From Blasia pusilla (lineage: Eukaryota; Marchantiophyta; Marchantiopsida; Blasiales), in contig CM114271.1 in assembly GCA_050084515.1 (NCBI GenBank), forward strand, positions 40,424,001 through 40,488,000: DNA of 64,000 nt, written 5' to 3'. Within the stretch, counting starts at the first letter, position 1. The number at the start of each line of letters is the position of its first letter. Shown here in pieces: positions 12,191-22,998 of this stretch. The notes beneath the pieces are model-generated. The model did not search any database. It was not told the origin of the DNA and worked only from the letters and a program-made list of their open reading frames with translations. Made by a program: the position numbers and the translations under genes.

Positions 12191-13645
12191 AATAGAAAGA
12201 GACATATGATCTCGGTCTGTTTTCGGCCAACGCCCGAGAGACGGGACAGTGAGGTTTCGACCGGCCAGGTCGACAGGTAACGCGATTCTCCCCACGGAGT
12301 CCTAGTCCACTTTTCAAATTTCAAGCGTGTGCGAAATTGCGAACTTGCGAAGAGTGGATATGCACGGAGTGGCTTGTCGAACAATCGAGCGGAGCAGTCG
12401 AAGCGCAGGGTGATGAACGCGGTTCGCACCGTGAGCTCCACGCCATCGCCAGAGTTACCAGGTTTCTCGGAACCCGCATCCGGCGAGGGCCAGCATTGTC
12501 TTCGATCATGCCGAGCGAATTATCGGAGTGTGCTCTACTTTTCTTGACTCATGCTGTCGGAGCGCGGAGGGCGGGGCCATTTTACCACGCTACAGGGAAT
12601 GCTACCGGTCTTCATCTACGAATCGCACATGATTTTCTACAGTATTTCTATGAGCATTCAGAGACGGGACGGAATCTCTCCAGTCTCCACCTTGAGATTC
12701 CCTCGTTCGAATCCGTCCGGTAGTGGCAGCCTGGCAGCGCTCTGTGCGCGCGTCGAACGAATGAAGCACAGCAGGACTTTCGTCGCTCTCTGTCTGCAGG
12801 AGGGAGGGAGTGCTCGTTTGTCAAAAGTGGTGGCGTAATATAGTTGTGGTATCTGCTTCACGGAATTCTGGCGTCAAGACAAGAAAGGGAGGCGGACGAT
12901 GCTACGTCCCAAAGCGCGAACATTCGAGGAGCGGGCAAGGAACGAGCGATCGATGCGGAGGAATCCTCATAGCCAAATAGGAATTTCAGGCGAATCACGA
13001 GTTCGGTAGCAGACGACGTCCAATTCTCCTCTTTCTTTACATGTGATTCAACAGACGGAGAACTTTTGCGGACATAACAGCTCGTTTCTTCTGATTTCGC
13101 CTACATCGCTCCCGCACGCACATAAACTCAAGCGCCGGTGACGATCCCCGATCACACGATGTGCTAGGTCAATCGACCATAGACATCCCTGCCCGACTCG
13201 CCGTGCTCGGTAGGTGAGCGTGGGGCAATTCTTTGTTGATACCAGAGAAACTCTGCCCGAGAGGGAGCCGCCTGAGGTGGAAAAGCCCGCCCTTGTCGGC
13301 CTATTTTTCCTCCACCAGCACGGGGAGAGATTCTGGGTTTATCGCCCGGCCGGGGAAGGAAGGAAGGAGGTGAGGACCCATTTCCGACCGGTAGACCGCC
13401 GACGCTCCGAGATATTTCCCGAGCAAAATAGCGTGTCAAACGGGAAAACGACGGCCGGTTGGTGTGGACCGTAAGAAGTTGAAATCTCTCACTGCCCTCG
13501 TCCATCCATTTGCACATATGTAGTGTTATCTATCTATATTATTATTCATAACATCTCCGTGTTTATATGTGATAATCAGGCGGCATGAAAATGTTTCCCT
13601 TTTTACGGGTAACAAGAAAAAAAAATTTGTGTGTAACATGATTAG
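12191..13645. other. gene-free stretch
   Basis: Several short overlapping open frames occur at 12320-12840 and 13160-13520, but frames on both strands are open together and none has a recognisable motif or splice-consistent extension. I see nothing I can support. Confidence 0.3.
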
Positions 13646-13760
13646 TCTCTTCATTCTTGTGCACGGCACGGGCTGCACACTAGTATACTATTATAGAAGA
13701 GGGCCCTTCATTTTTTTCAAATACTCCTCCAGCTGACTCATGGAAGTTTTGGCCCACGTT
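13646..13760 (+). repeat. Helitron-like terminus
   Basis: A GTGCA...TGCAC hairpin (GTGCACGGCACGGGCTGCAC) is followed immediately by ACTAGT, with CTAG at 13680-13683. Then comes TATACTATTAT and a GAGGGCCCTTCATTTTT block that matches the start of the family seen at 51.6 kb, 52.1 kb and 60.6 kb. It looks like the 3' end of one element abutting the 5' part of another. See the better preserved copies at 51942-52317. Confidence 0.45.
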
Positions 13761-13867
13761 TTTTAGCAGGATACTCCCACACAAATCTAGCGCCTATTTA
13801 TCCTCGGGTTACGTGAGAGTCGAGCTAAGCAAGAACGGACACTTAGGCAAAAATGAACTCATACGCC

Positions 13868-13940
13868 AGATTCGAACTCATGATCTCTCGTTTCATACAA
13901 GGGTAGTTGCCCATTCTACTACATCCTCCAACACATTTAA
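13868..13940 (-). repeat. tRNA-derived (SINE-like) sequence
   Basis: On the minus strand the segment has an A-box-like TAGTAGAATGG and, about 45 bases on, a good B-box AGTTCGAATCT preceded by GATCATG, the arrangement of a tRNA-derived RNA polymerase III promoter as found at the head of plant SINEs. No cloverleaf anticodon stem convinces me that this is a working tRNA gene. The downstream body and tail are not delimited. Confidence 0.45.
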
Positions 13941-13944
13941 ATGG

Positions 13945-16695
13945 AGAATGTAACAGCTTTATTGTCATTGCATAGGGGGATTTGGGAGAGACATCGGAGT
14001 TAACTAACTCAACCTCGCGTTAGAAAACCTGAGGATGAATAGGCGTAAGGCACGCATAGAGCCCGGTATCCGAGTTGAACATGTTTAAATTTCCCTTACC
14101 CTCGCATAAATATTACTATCAATATGGACGCGAGGATTTTTTGAAACCCTACTATTGATGTACAAAGCCTCCAAGATTATCACGTTTTGAGATTTCAAAC
14201 TCACAACTCTTATCGTATTGATAGTCACGATCTTGGATTCATGAGCCATCGATGTGGACGTCAAGTGTCACAACCCTCATAACCAAACAAGCGTCAAGCA
14301 GAACATCAAAACTCTAGTGGGTTCACGTTAGGATGGTTGCTCATTGGAGAGATCTCTTGAAGGAGACACAAGATATGAGACGTGAGCAAGGTTGAGCGTT
14401 TCATACATTTATGGTTGCGACTAAGGAAACTTAAACCAAGCGTGAACCGAGACTTGAGAGGAGGCGAGTCTAGTTGAGAACCGATTTGGAACAAGACTAG
14501 CATTTGGGATTTTGACTGTATTTTGGACCATAAATCTTAGATCCAAGATGCGTTTGGGACAAGTAATGTCGTGGGCCAACTCTCCTTGAACGTCAATCTC
14601 TAATGTTGCAGAAGCGTACGTTCAGTAGGACACGCTCTCATAGCCGATCTACATGCCAATGCACTCACGTTAGTCTAGCTTTGGGTCAAGCAGCTTTCCA
14701 ACTCACCGAGTCCTCAACTCGGAATCTCATCAAGCTCAACCTTTCTTACTTCCTAGGTTCCCAACATGGAAAGTCTTTCAAAACTTGGAACAGACTTCCT
14801 GGTTAGTCTAGGAACCTAAAACGGCACTTGCGCGCCTAGCGGTTCCAACTGTTCAACAGACCTCGTGCAAGTTCCTAACCGGGACCCAAGTAATTGAATC
14901 GCGGGTTGGAATCCAAGAGGGATCCCTGAGAATCACCTCAATAGGCTTGGTTCAGGTTTTCAAGCCCAACTCCCAAACTCCCGATCTGTTCCATGCCCTT
15001 GAGCCGCCCCACGGCGTCCAAAGTGGGGTTCGAGTCCCAAGCACCCTTGGAGACCTTCTTACTAGTACTTCTAGGGTTCTCCAATAACCCCTCCCCTTTA
15101 GAAAAGGATGGTCGGGCCCTTCATTGTGGCCCTCAACCTGACTCTACTTACAGTCGTTTTTGGATCGTTTCTCAGCCGCTACTCATGCGTTTGTAGAAAT
15201 CTTTAGTGTGTCTGAACCAGCTTTCCATAAGCTTAATTTCCAACGCATCCTTACTTTTTCCAAACGCAAATGGCGCTAAAAGTTATGGCCATAAATATAG
15301 TCGGAATCTCTCAAACGCTAGTGGCGTCTCAAATCCGGATTCCTTCCTTTGGTGACCCACTTCCTAGACTTGACTCCTGCCAAGTCTTGATCTGCATTTG
15401 GTCCAGGTTTCTCAGTCGCGACCACAACATATGAAACGCAAAGCCTCGTTTGCGTCTCGTCTCTTGTCTCTTCTCCGAGACCACTCCAACGCGCAAACCA
15501 TCCTAGCGTGAGCCCGCTAGTGTTCTGATGTTCTGCTTTGGCGCTCATTTGGTCATGAAGGTCGCGACAAGTAAGGTCGCATTGGAAATCTTATGCAAAG
15601 CCTGTTCCAACTCACTAAAGATCTTAGAAAACGCACAAGCAAAAGTAAAGAAACTACCCACAAACGATTGCTTGGGGAGTTGGGTTGAGGGCCAAAAGAA
15701 AACGCCCAAGAGTCTTTTCCCAAAGATTAGGGGGAGGGTGGAAAACCTCATAAGTGCGAGGGTCTCCAAGGGTGATTGGAACCCAAATCCTCACTTTGAG
15801 GCAAGTGTCATTAGGCGAACCAAGGGCACAGAATGGATCGAGAGGTTGGCGTTGGGATATGAAACCTGAGCCAAGCTAGTCCCATAGAGCGGATTTTGGA
15901 GGTCACTCTTGGATTCCAACCCGCGACTTATTTAAGCGGATCTTGGTTAGGGGCTCATCACTCATGCGAGGTCCATTGGAGATTTGGGACTGCCATGCAT
16001 GTGAACTTTGTTTTAGGTGTTTGGACTATCCAAAAAGTCTATCCCAAGTCTCAGAAGACTTGCCTCTGTTGGGAAGTGAGGAACTATGAAGGTTGATCTT
16101 GATGAATGGCCCGAGGCAAGGACTCGAGGAGTTGGAAGGCTGATTAATCCATAATAGACTAACGTGATTGTGTTTGGATGTGCTAGATTCTCAACATCCA
16201 CTTCTCTCAGTACCATTAGTCCGATCATGCTTATATGAGGAGAAGCATAGATTGATGGTTCCAATTTAGACATCGCAAGAGTCATAGTAATATGACGTAG
16301 TTGGTTTATGGAGTAGTGTTACTATGATTATCTAACCCTATATTGCATGAGGGTGTGGGGCACCCTTATGCATTGCGAGGGATCGGTGGTGTAGCTCCTA
16401 GTATGCCGAGACGATACGAGATGCAAATGACCCCGGAAAAAAATTCTATGAATAGAAATGAAAAAGCGCGATGGCATAAAGAGCGCAAATTCATGACCTG
16501 ATGAAATGGTCACCCATTTCTAAAGACAAATGTATCTGATTGAGCAGATGTAAGAAACAAGAGTTGGAAGATACCCCTCCTTGGGGAAGGAGGTTAAGCC
16601 CACTTGACCATGCACGATTCGGTCATGCTGGAAGTTATTTTCTTCATTCTTAGGGAGAGCCACACATAGAGAAGGGGTATTTTCCAAGGCCATTT
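13945..16695. other. gene-free stretch with a weak inverted repeat
   Basis: No supported gene in about 2.7 kb. Sequence around 15040-15130 (CACCCTTGGAGACC, CCCCTCCCCTTT) is repeated in inverse and diverged form around 15675-15780 (GGTCTCCAAGGGTG, AGGGGGAGGG), so an old inverted repeat or DNA-transposon remnant is possible. Confidence 0.3.
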
Positions 16696-16832
16696 GTCGT
16701 GCGCATACATATCGCTACACAACATACATCGCTGGTCACATCTACACCACACAACACCGATCTTCCCCACACACGGGTCGATCCACACATGTATAAAAAA
16801 TCAACTCATACATATACATGGAGATCACACAA
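16696..16832 (-). repeat. extra LTR-start fragment of the gypsy element
   Basis: This 137-base segment repeats, with few differences, the start (element orientation) of the neighbouring 3' LTR at 17319-17457, including TCGTGCGCATACATATCGCT and CATATACATGGAGATCACAC. It abuts the end of that LTR, so the order in element orientation is complete LTR then a second LTR start. Its far edge at about 16696 has no LTR continuation. Confidence 0.75.
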
Positions 16833-17457
16833 CAAAAAATAAAGAGTATTAAAAACGGCACACCCGGCGTAAAACTCCACTCCTCAATCTACATCGGCAT
16901 ATCGAGCCTCATCCACCTTGTGCTATCAAGGAATCCGGACGCTAGCACCCTAGTCTTAGCTCACACACATACAAGGGAGGTGCTCCAACGGCCCAACATG
17001 AGAAAGATAGCTTAGGAAAGCCATCTTCCTCTCTTATATAGGGTTGGGAAGAGCCAAAAGGCTCTTTCCCTAAAAATAGCCCTCCCCTTGGTAACCTACA
17101 CGCACAGGTTACCAGGGGCGGGTGACCTGGTCAACAAGTCATCCGGATGTAAAAGAGCTCAACATGAAAGCTGTCAGAAACGATGTTCCTGACACAATGG
17201 ACCTATCCTCAACCTCATCCGACACCGTGGGAAAAAGTTACACTCAAGATAGTCCGCTAGCTCCTACGCCCTATCCACGATAGATCTCGGCCTATCGGCT
17301 ACTTAGATGTGATAATTGTCGTGCGCATACATATCGCTACCCAACATACATCGCTGGTCACATCTACACCACACAACACCGATCTTCCCCACACACGGGT
17401 CAATCCACACATGTACAAAAAATCAACTCATACATATACATGGAGATCACACAATCA
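16833..17457 (-). repeat. 3' LTR of the gypsy element
   Basis: The LTR begins (element orientation) at 17457 with TGATTGTGTGATCTCC directly after a G-run, and ends near 16833. Its terminal 200 bases match the 5' LTR remnant at 25855-26063 (both contain AAAACGGCACACCCGGC and CGGACGCTAGCACCCTAGTC in plus-strand reading). Length is about 625 bases. The expected terminal CA is altered at the low-coordinate edge. Confidence 0.8.
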
Positions 17458-17466
17458 CCCCCCTAG
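17458..17466 (-). promoter_or_regulatory. polypurine tract of the gypsy element
   Basis: On the minus strand the sequence CTAGGGGGG immediately precedes the TG that starts the 3' LTR, the expected position of the plus-strand priming polypurine tract. Confidence 0.65.
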
Positions 17467-17531
17467 CTGGCAGTTGGATCCCCCCAACTCCAGATAGAAA
17501 ATATCACATCTCTCTAACATGACCTACTACC

Positions 17532-18158
17532 CTATACACATCTCGGACACATCCATCGTCCCGTGGGAACCACATCAAGAGGGGGGGTCAGACATGACAT
17601 ATGCCACCCTCGAGAACAACCATCACATACCAACATGGTGGCTGCATCCCTCGCAGATCCGCACAACATACACCTCAAGCATGCAGGTACCACCGCCAAG
17701 CTCGGATCCATTGTCCCATCTACGTTCGGAAGATGACATGGTGCACAATTGCGCATATGATCCTTCCAAACCATACCATCCCATCCCTCCAACATGAGGA
17801 CTCCGGTCGATAATACCTCGCACACACGTAGGATCGTGCGCCCTACAGTGACATCTAGCGTCGTGGGTGCCGCCTGCTGTAAATACACGTAATCTCCAGG
17901 ATGAAACCTCCTAATCCCTGGACGATAACCTCCTCCATGAATGGTCGCGTACCTCAATGTATCTCTATGCTGGGCAATAGCTAAGTTCTCAAAGGCCATA
18001 GGCATAACTCTACGAAAAACTTCTGCCCTCTGAGAACATGCTTGTACCCACACATCTGGATCATCAAGATCTAACACCTCCGCCATGACACGTCGAATCG
18101 CTGCAGGTAAATCTGGCTCTCTCCCAAAGAGCAAAAAGTATGGTGAAAATAACGCCAA
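17532..18158 (-). CDS. integrase C-terminus with PHD finger (gypsy pol end)
   Basis: This is the end of the pol polyprotein, in the same frame as the upstream integrase and separated only by a TGA at 18159-18161; the copies at 37.7 kb and 45.4 kb have TCC (Ser) there. The first 150 residues are the integrase C-terminal region, with a GPY/F-like module (FHPGDYVYLQQ, RTILRV, GVLMLEGWDG). Residues about 160-207 form a complete C4HC3 PHD finger: CMLC, then CDGC, GWHMSC, and GRWMCPRC just before the TAG stop. Chromoviral gypsy integrases normally end in a chromodomain here. PHD fingers usually read the histone H3 tail, so a targeting role is a reasonable inference. The aromatic before the His and the Trp before the last pair are normal PHD features. 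Confidence 0.9.
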   Translation of the reverse strand: MALFSPYFLLFGREPDLPAAIRRVMAEVLDLDDPDVWVQACSQRAEVFRRVMPMAFENLAIAQHRDTLRYATIHGGGYRPGIRRFHPGDYVYLQQAAPTTLDVTVGRTILRVCEVLSTGVLMLEGWDGMVWKDHMRNCAPCHLPNVDGTMDPSLAVVPACLRCMLCGSARDAATMLVCDGCSRGWHMSCLTPPLDVVPTGRWMCPRCV

Positions 18159-20607
18159 TCATGCCTGCCGACTAAAGCGATAACCCATAGCCAACCATGG
18201 CAACTGTAGGTCCCACTCCCTCAACTGTCCCCGCTGCAAGCCATCCTTGCGCAATCCTCTCTTCACCATCTGTACCACTCTCTCCGCCAACCCATCCGCC
18301 TCACGAAGATCTCTGGACGTGGTGCGGTGATCTATCGGCACCTGATCAAACAAGGCCTGAAACTCTCCCCTGAACTCGGTACCCTGGTCGGTCAACACCT
18401 CCGCCGGTGCACCAAAGTGACTAAGCACACGATCTAGAAACGCATAAGCTGTTCCCTCGCTTGCCTTGTCTGGTAGTGCCACCAACTCTATCCACTTGAA
18501 GAAATGCTCCACCATGACCAACACGTACCTATGATGACGCACTGTCAATGGCAAAGGTCCCGCAAAGTCTAAACTCCACCGATAACCTAAACCCATAATC
18601 GGCAAAGGATGTAACTGCGGATTGGGAGCATTGAAGGGTGCTTGCACTCTGTCACATACCATACATCTGGCCAAAAACTTCCGTACCCCAGTATGCATGC
18701 CGCGCCACCAATACTGAACCTGGAGTAAGCTGTAAGTACGCTTTACTCCGAAATGTCCCAACTCCTCATGGGCATGTCGCACTACACGTGCTCGCTGGGA
18801 AGGATGAGGTACCACTCGTATCCTACCATCTCCCCATACCCACAAAATGTGAGTCCCCTCCCACTTGAACCTCTTGGCTCTCTGTAGGATCCGATCTCGC
18901 TCCCTAGCACTCACTGTACTCGCAATGACGCCAGTGGGCAAGAACTCCACAACCTCCACGTCGTCATGGATATCACGACTACCTGTCGCCTCCTCACTAA
19001 CCTCCGGATCCAAAGACTCATCATCCAACCCCACCACTGGAGTCATCACTTGTGGCTGACCTGCCATAGTCAACCAACAAAGATAGGCAAATGCATGCCA
19101 ACTGGGCACCATCTCCTCATCACTCTCTCCGTGCCATCGAGCTCCTGTGTCGTCTCTCTGACTCGGACATGGGTTACGACTCAACCCATCCGCATCCTGG
19201 TTCAGCCGACGTGGCCTATGAACCACCTCAAACTCATACTCCTTAAGTAATAGAGCCCACTTGGCAAGCTTTCCCGTAAGCTTGTCGGACTCCATCAACC
19301 ACCTCAACGGTTGATGATCAGTGATAAGTGTGAAAGGGTTGCTGAATAAATAGCACCTAAAATGTGCCACGGCCCACACTGCAACCAAGCACTCTCCCTC
19401 GTAGGAGTTGTACTTCGCCTCTGCAATGTTGTTTGATCGGCTCGCGTAAGCCACAACGAACTCCCTCTCCTCGTCATCCCTTTGAGTAAGCACTGCCCCT
19501 AGACCCAACATGCTCCAATCCATATGTAACTGGAATGGGCGACCCCTAACCGGTCTCTGTAAAATGGGTGAGGACGTCAACCTGTCCTTGAGCTCCTGAA
19601 ATGCTCGCTCCTGATCATCTCCCCACAACCAAACCTGATCAAGTCTCGTCAACAAGGTCAAAGACTTTGCGATCGCACTAAAACCCTTGACATACCGTCG
19701 ATAGAAGTTTGCCAGTTCGAGAAATGCTCGGACTCGACTCACATCTGTAGGGCGTGGAATCTGCGTAATAGCCTCTACCTTTGTCTGTTGAACGCCTAAC
19801 CCACTCGGGTATATGGTGTGTCCCAAGTACTCAATCTGCTCCTGAAAGAATCTGCACTTGTTTGGATGTAACTTCAGGCCATGTAACTGCAATCGCCGAA
19901 ACACCTCCTCCAAGTGTCGCTCATGCTCCTCAACCATGGAAGTGAAGATAAGAATATCATCTATGTCACATCGTACAAAATCCAAGCAAGCTAGAATCCT
20001 ATCCATCACTCTCTGAAACTGTGCAGGAGCGTTCTTCAACCCAAATGGTAATAACCGCCACTGATACAAGAAATCTCTCCCAAACCGATCTATCCCCCAA
20101 AATGTTGTCTTCTCCCTGTCCTCCAACCTGATAGGAAGCTGATGATAGCCAGCACCGAGATCTAAAGTACTGAAGATCTTTGCATGCCCTACCGCATCAA
20201 AGATCTCCTCAGGAGTAGGCATGGCCACCGTCGACCTCGTCATTTCGGTTGATAGGACGGTAATCTCCACACATCCGCCTGTCCGTCCAATTGCCATACA
20301 TATCCTTCTTCGCCGACATGACTGTGACAGATGCATACTCCCCATGTGATAACTCCATAAGTCTTGCCTCCAACAAGTCCTGACTCCTGCTCTGAATCAA
20401 GGCTCGCTCCATATCAGAATACCTGTAGGGTCGACGAAAGATTGGCGTATCACTAGCCAACTCAATCCGTATCCTGGGACCCTCAAGCGTACCCAAGTCT
20501 CTCATACTGAAAGCAAAACAACTGACATGCCCTCTCAGAAACCTATGAACTCGCCGTCGCTCTCCTCCTATCAACTCGAGACCTATCACATGCTCCCAAG
20601 TCTCCAT
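18159..20607 (-). CDS. gypsy reverse transcriptase, RNase H and integrase core
   Basis: Translation 20345-18159 (728 residues) plus an overlapping frame 20607-20209 gives the pol core. Reverse transcriptase: RMCGDYRPINR, then after a one-base frameshift near 20230 FSTLDLGAGYHQL, LPFGLKNAPAQFQ, and the active-site region CDIDDILIF. RNase H: FQLHMDWSMLGLGAVL and ITDHQPLRWLM. Integrase: zinc-binding HEELGH...CMVC, and the DDE core with SLDFAGPLP, LTDQGTEF and READGLAE. Order RT-RH-INT is Ty3/gypsy. The usual tyrosine of YxDD is Asp in this copy; the 39.5-kb copy reads YYIDD. This change, together with the frameshift, should abolish reverse transcription. Confidence 0.9.
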
Positions 20608-20735
20608 CGTGACCTCACTCGGAGAGGACGCAACCTCCGGCTTTGGTTGCTATGTAGCAACCCTAGCCACCTCCGCAACAGCCACTCCACTCTGACCTCC
20701 TACACCATGCTCCACATCCAAAAACTGAACATGTG

Positions 20736-22246
20736 CTACTCTAGCCGCCTTCGCACTCTCTGCTCGAACGACGCCCCAGGAAGTCCATGGATGCCTGTCT
20801 CTCCTCGTCTCGCTTTGACCAATGCCTGTCTGATGACCACGTGAGGCAATGGTCCAACTCGTGGACGTGACGGCATGGATGACACTCGCATCCGTCTCTG
20901 CTCAGCCATACCTAGGCTGACTATCCATGTGAGACAATTGAGGTCCATCGCTGCCCCAACACCTGTCTCCGGAATGCCTCAGTCATCCCTCGCACCGCTG
21001 TAGTTCTGGTAGTGAACCCCATGGCGCGCTCGCGCTCATCTGCTGTAGGCTCCTCCAATGCTCCGGTCACCTCATCCCAAATCATGCCTGGCCCTCCCTC
21101 ACGAAAGGCATGGGATACTCGGAAGCTCACCAACGTAGGTAAGGCTGCCCTCAACTCCCCCACTCTATTGGCCATGGCCAACGGTGGTCTATCATCCCGT
21201 GTCACCACCTGAGATCGACGCCCTGAGCCCAAAATAGCATCTACTGTGAGATGTGGTGCTCTCTGGACTCCACCGTATGCTCAACTCAATACCTCTGATG
21301 GTATCAGGTTCGTCCACCACAATCGTGGACGATGGGCACATGACCCAACTCTTGCTGCATCTAACAACACAGCAGGTCCCAACCAAGACCTCACCTAATG
21401 TACACTCGTCATCACACGTGCATGAGTGCCTCCCAACAACGGCACGTTCTCCAAAATATACGTTGGAGAACATATCTGACTCTCTTGCAAGTGTCGTACT
21501 ACTCGCAGCATCTCCTAAAACATCCATGACCTCGGATCCTGCAATCCAAATCCTCGGCCAGCTGATGAATGACCCTGACATGGCCATCCAGCAATCACCA
21601 AATGAATGGTGCCAACTCTATCCAGATCCTGCGCCCCCACCAAAGAGATGTCGGCGGGTAGCGTATGCTGATATCCCCGTACTGCAGATACCGGCAACAA
21701 CTCAGGAAACCTCTGGACCAATCTCGCCACGTGACGTAATGATACTCACCGCGCGGTCTCATCTCTCTCCACAAAAAAGTACTGATGCACCCGTATGCCT
21801 GCCTGCAATAGTGCAGCCAATCCGGTGCTAATCCCTCCGAAGAGATCTAACACCCTAACACCCTCCTCTGGGCATTGCCACACAATAGGTGTGGTATCTA
21901 GTGGGGTCATCGTCTCCACTCCAAGAGCCCGATCGCCACATGACTCTCGCTGCTCTGGGATAAAAACATGACTCCATGCCTGCCTCACGCGGTCGTCGGC
22001 ACTCCTCTATAGCTCTCAAGTTGTACCCCACAATGGTGAAGAGGCCTCGCCAACATGGGAAGAGACATCCGCCATGGCCTGTCTCTCCGTGGGACTATCC
22101 GCTACTGGGACATCCTCCGCATGTGCGTTCCCCTCCAACAACTCTCCTGGCCAGCTAACACTACCTGTGAAAGCTGCCAACGTGGTCACAGACTCGCCTC
22201 GTGATCGACCACCTCGTCCCGCAAACTGCACGGGTAACTGACTCAT
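20736..22246 (-). pseudogene. C5 cytosine DNA methyltransferase inside gypsy pol
   Basis: One frame from the ATG at 22246 to 20921, broken by stops, spells a C5-methyltransferase with motifs in canonical order. Motif I is VLDLFGGISTG near 21850, with the following VERDE acidic block. Motif IV, with catalytic Cys, is GWPCQGHSSAG near 21580. Motif VI is ILENVP near 21450. Motif VIII is HRPRLWWTNL near 21330. A motif IX/X-like end runs from ERAMGF to EAFRRQVLGQ near 20970, continuing after a frameshift as MDLNCLTW. The canonical order argues against a plant DRM (rearranged motifs) and resembles DNMT3/Dnmt1-type catalytic domains. Residues before motif I form an unassigned linker. Stops lie at about 22016, 22010, 21746, 21515, 21395 and 21283; three are TGA in contexts consistent with CGA to TGA deamination. 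It sits between protease and reverse transcriptase, so it was probably released from the polyprotein. Confidence 0.87.
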
Positions 22247-22998
22247 CCTGGCGGATAAGAAACGGTCTCCTCCCAGAAGTCAAGGATGAATCCTAGGGGA
22301 TATAACACTGTACTCCCCACCAACACATCGTACGACTCATCTGGTGTTGTAATCGCACGTGTGCGCACCATAACACTATCCGTCGCATGCTCTGGCTGGA
22401 CTCTGACAACAATCTCCTGTCGAGTCATATATTGAGTGGGTGATACGCCCCCAATCGAGGTCTGTATGTGGAAGGGACAAGGCTCAATGTCGGCCTTCCA
22501 TAACCCCAACGCTAAACACGCCGCCTTCCCTAACATCAAGGGTTGCGCTCCCGAATCAAGTAGGACGCGCTGCGGGTGGTATATTGTCCCCGTCGGACTA
22601 ACCAAGCGAAATACTCCAGCTCGGTTATCGAGTAACACTACTCCATGAGTCATTGTTGCTCGCTCTATGGCCGGTCGAGCTGGCATATCTACCAACTTCG
22701 CCGCCGCCGCATGCCATGACTCTGTGGGGAACGTCCCAAGCACCGGCTCTGAAGGCAAGTCCACCACCTCCTCAACTACCTCTGAACAAGAAGCAGTCAT
22801 CTCTCCACGCTCACACAATATGGCGGCCAACCGGAACACCTCAGCTGGTCCAACTCCCAACGTCGCCAACTCTATGGCGGAAAATAGTGGAGTCTGACTC
22901 ACTCTGGTGGCCACCTCCAACACTATGGTCAACACTGACTCCACTCAAGCCGGCATAGGAGTTGTCACTCCAACTCCTTGTGACGTCGACGTAGGTGC
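22243..22998 (-). CDS. gypsy aspartic protease region
   Basis: The frame continues that of gag after an in-frame TAG (22999) and TGA (about 22945), so gag and protease were probably one polyprotein. The retropepsin active site is VLLDSGAQPLMLG, and a flap/second-strand region YDVLVGSTVLYPLGF follows. The stop (TGA, 22243-22245) overlaps the ATG of the methyltransferase frame (22244-22246). The N-terminal part (FSAIELATLGVG, FRLAAILCERG) recurs in the 47.3-kb copy, so it is family-specific, but it has no known domain that I recognise. Confidence 0.8.

Noticed and set aside
18638-19250. Open frames on the plus strand opposite the gypsy reverse transcriptase and integrase
   Set aside because: They are antisense shadows of a frame with clear catalytic motifs on the minus strand and have no motif of their own.
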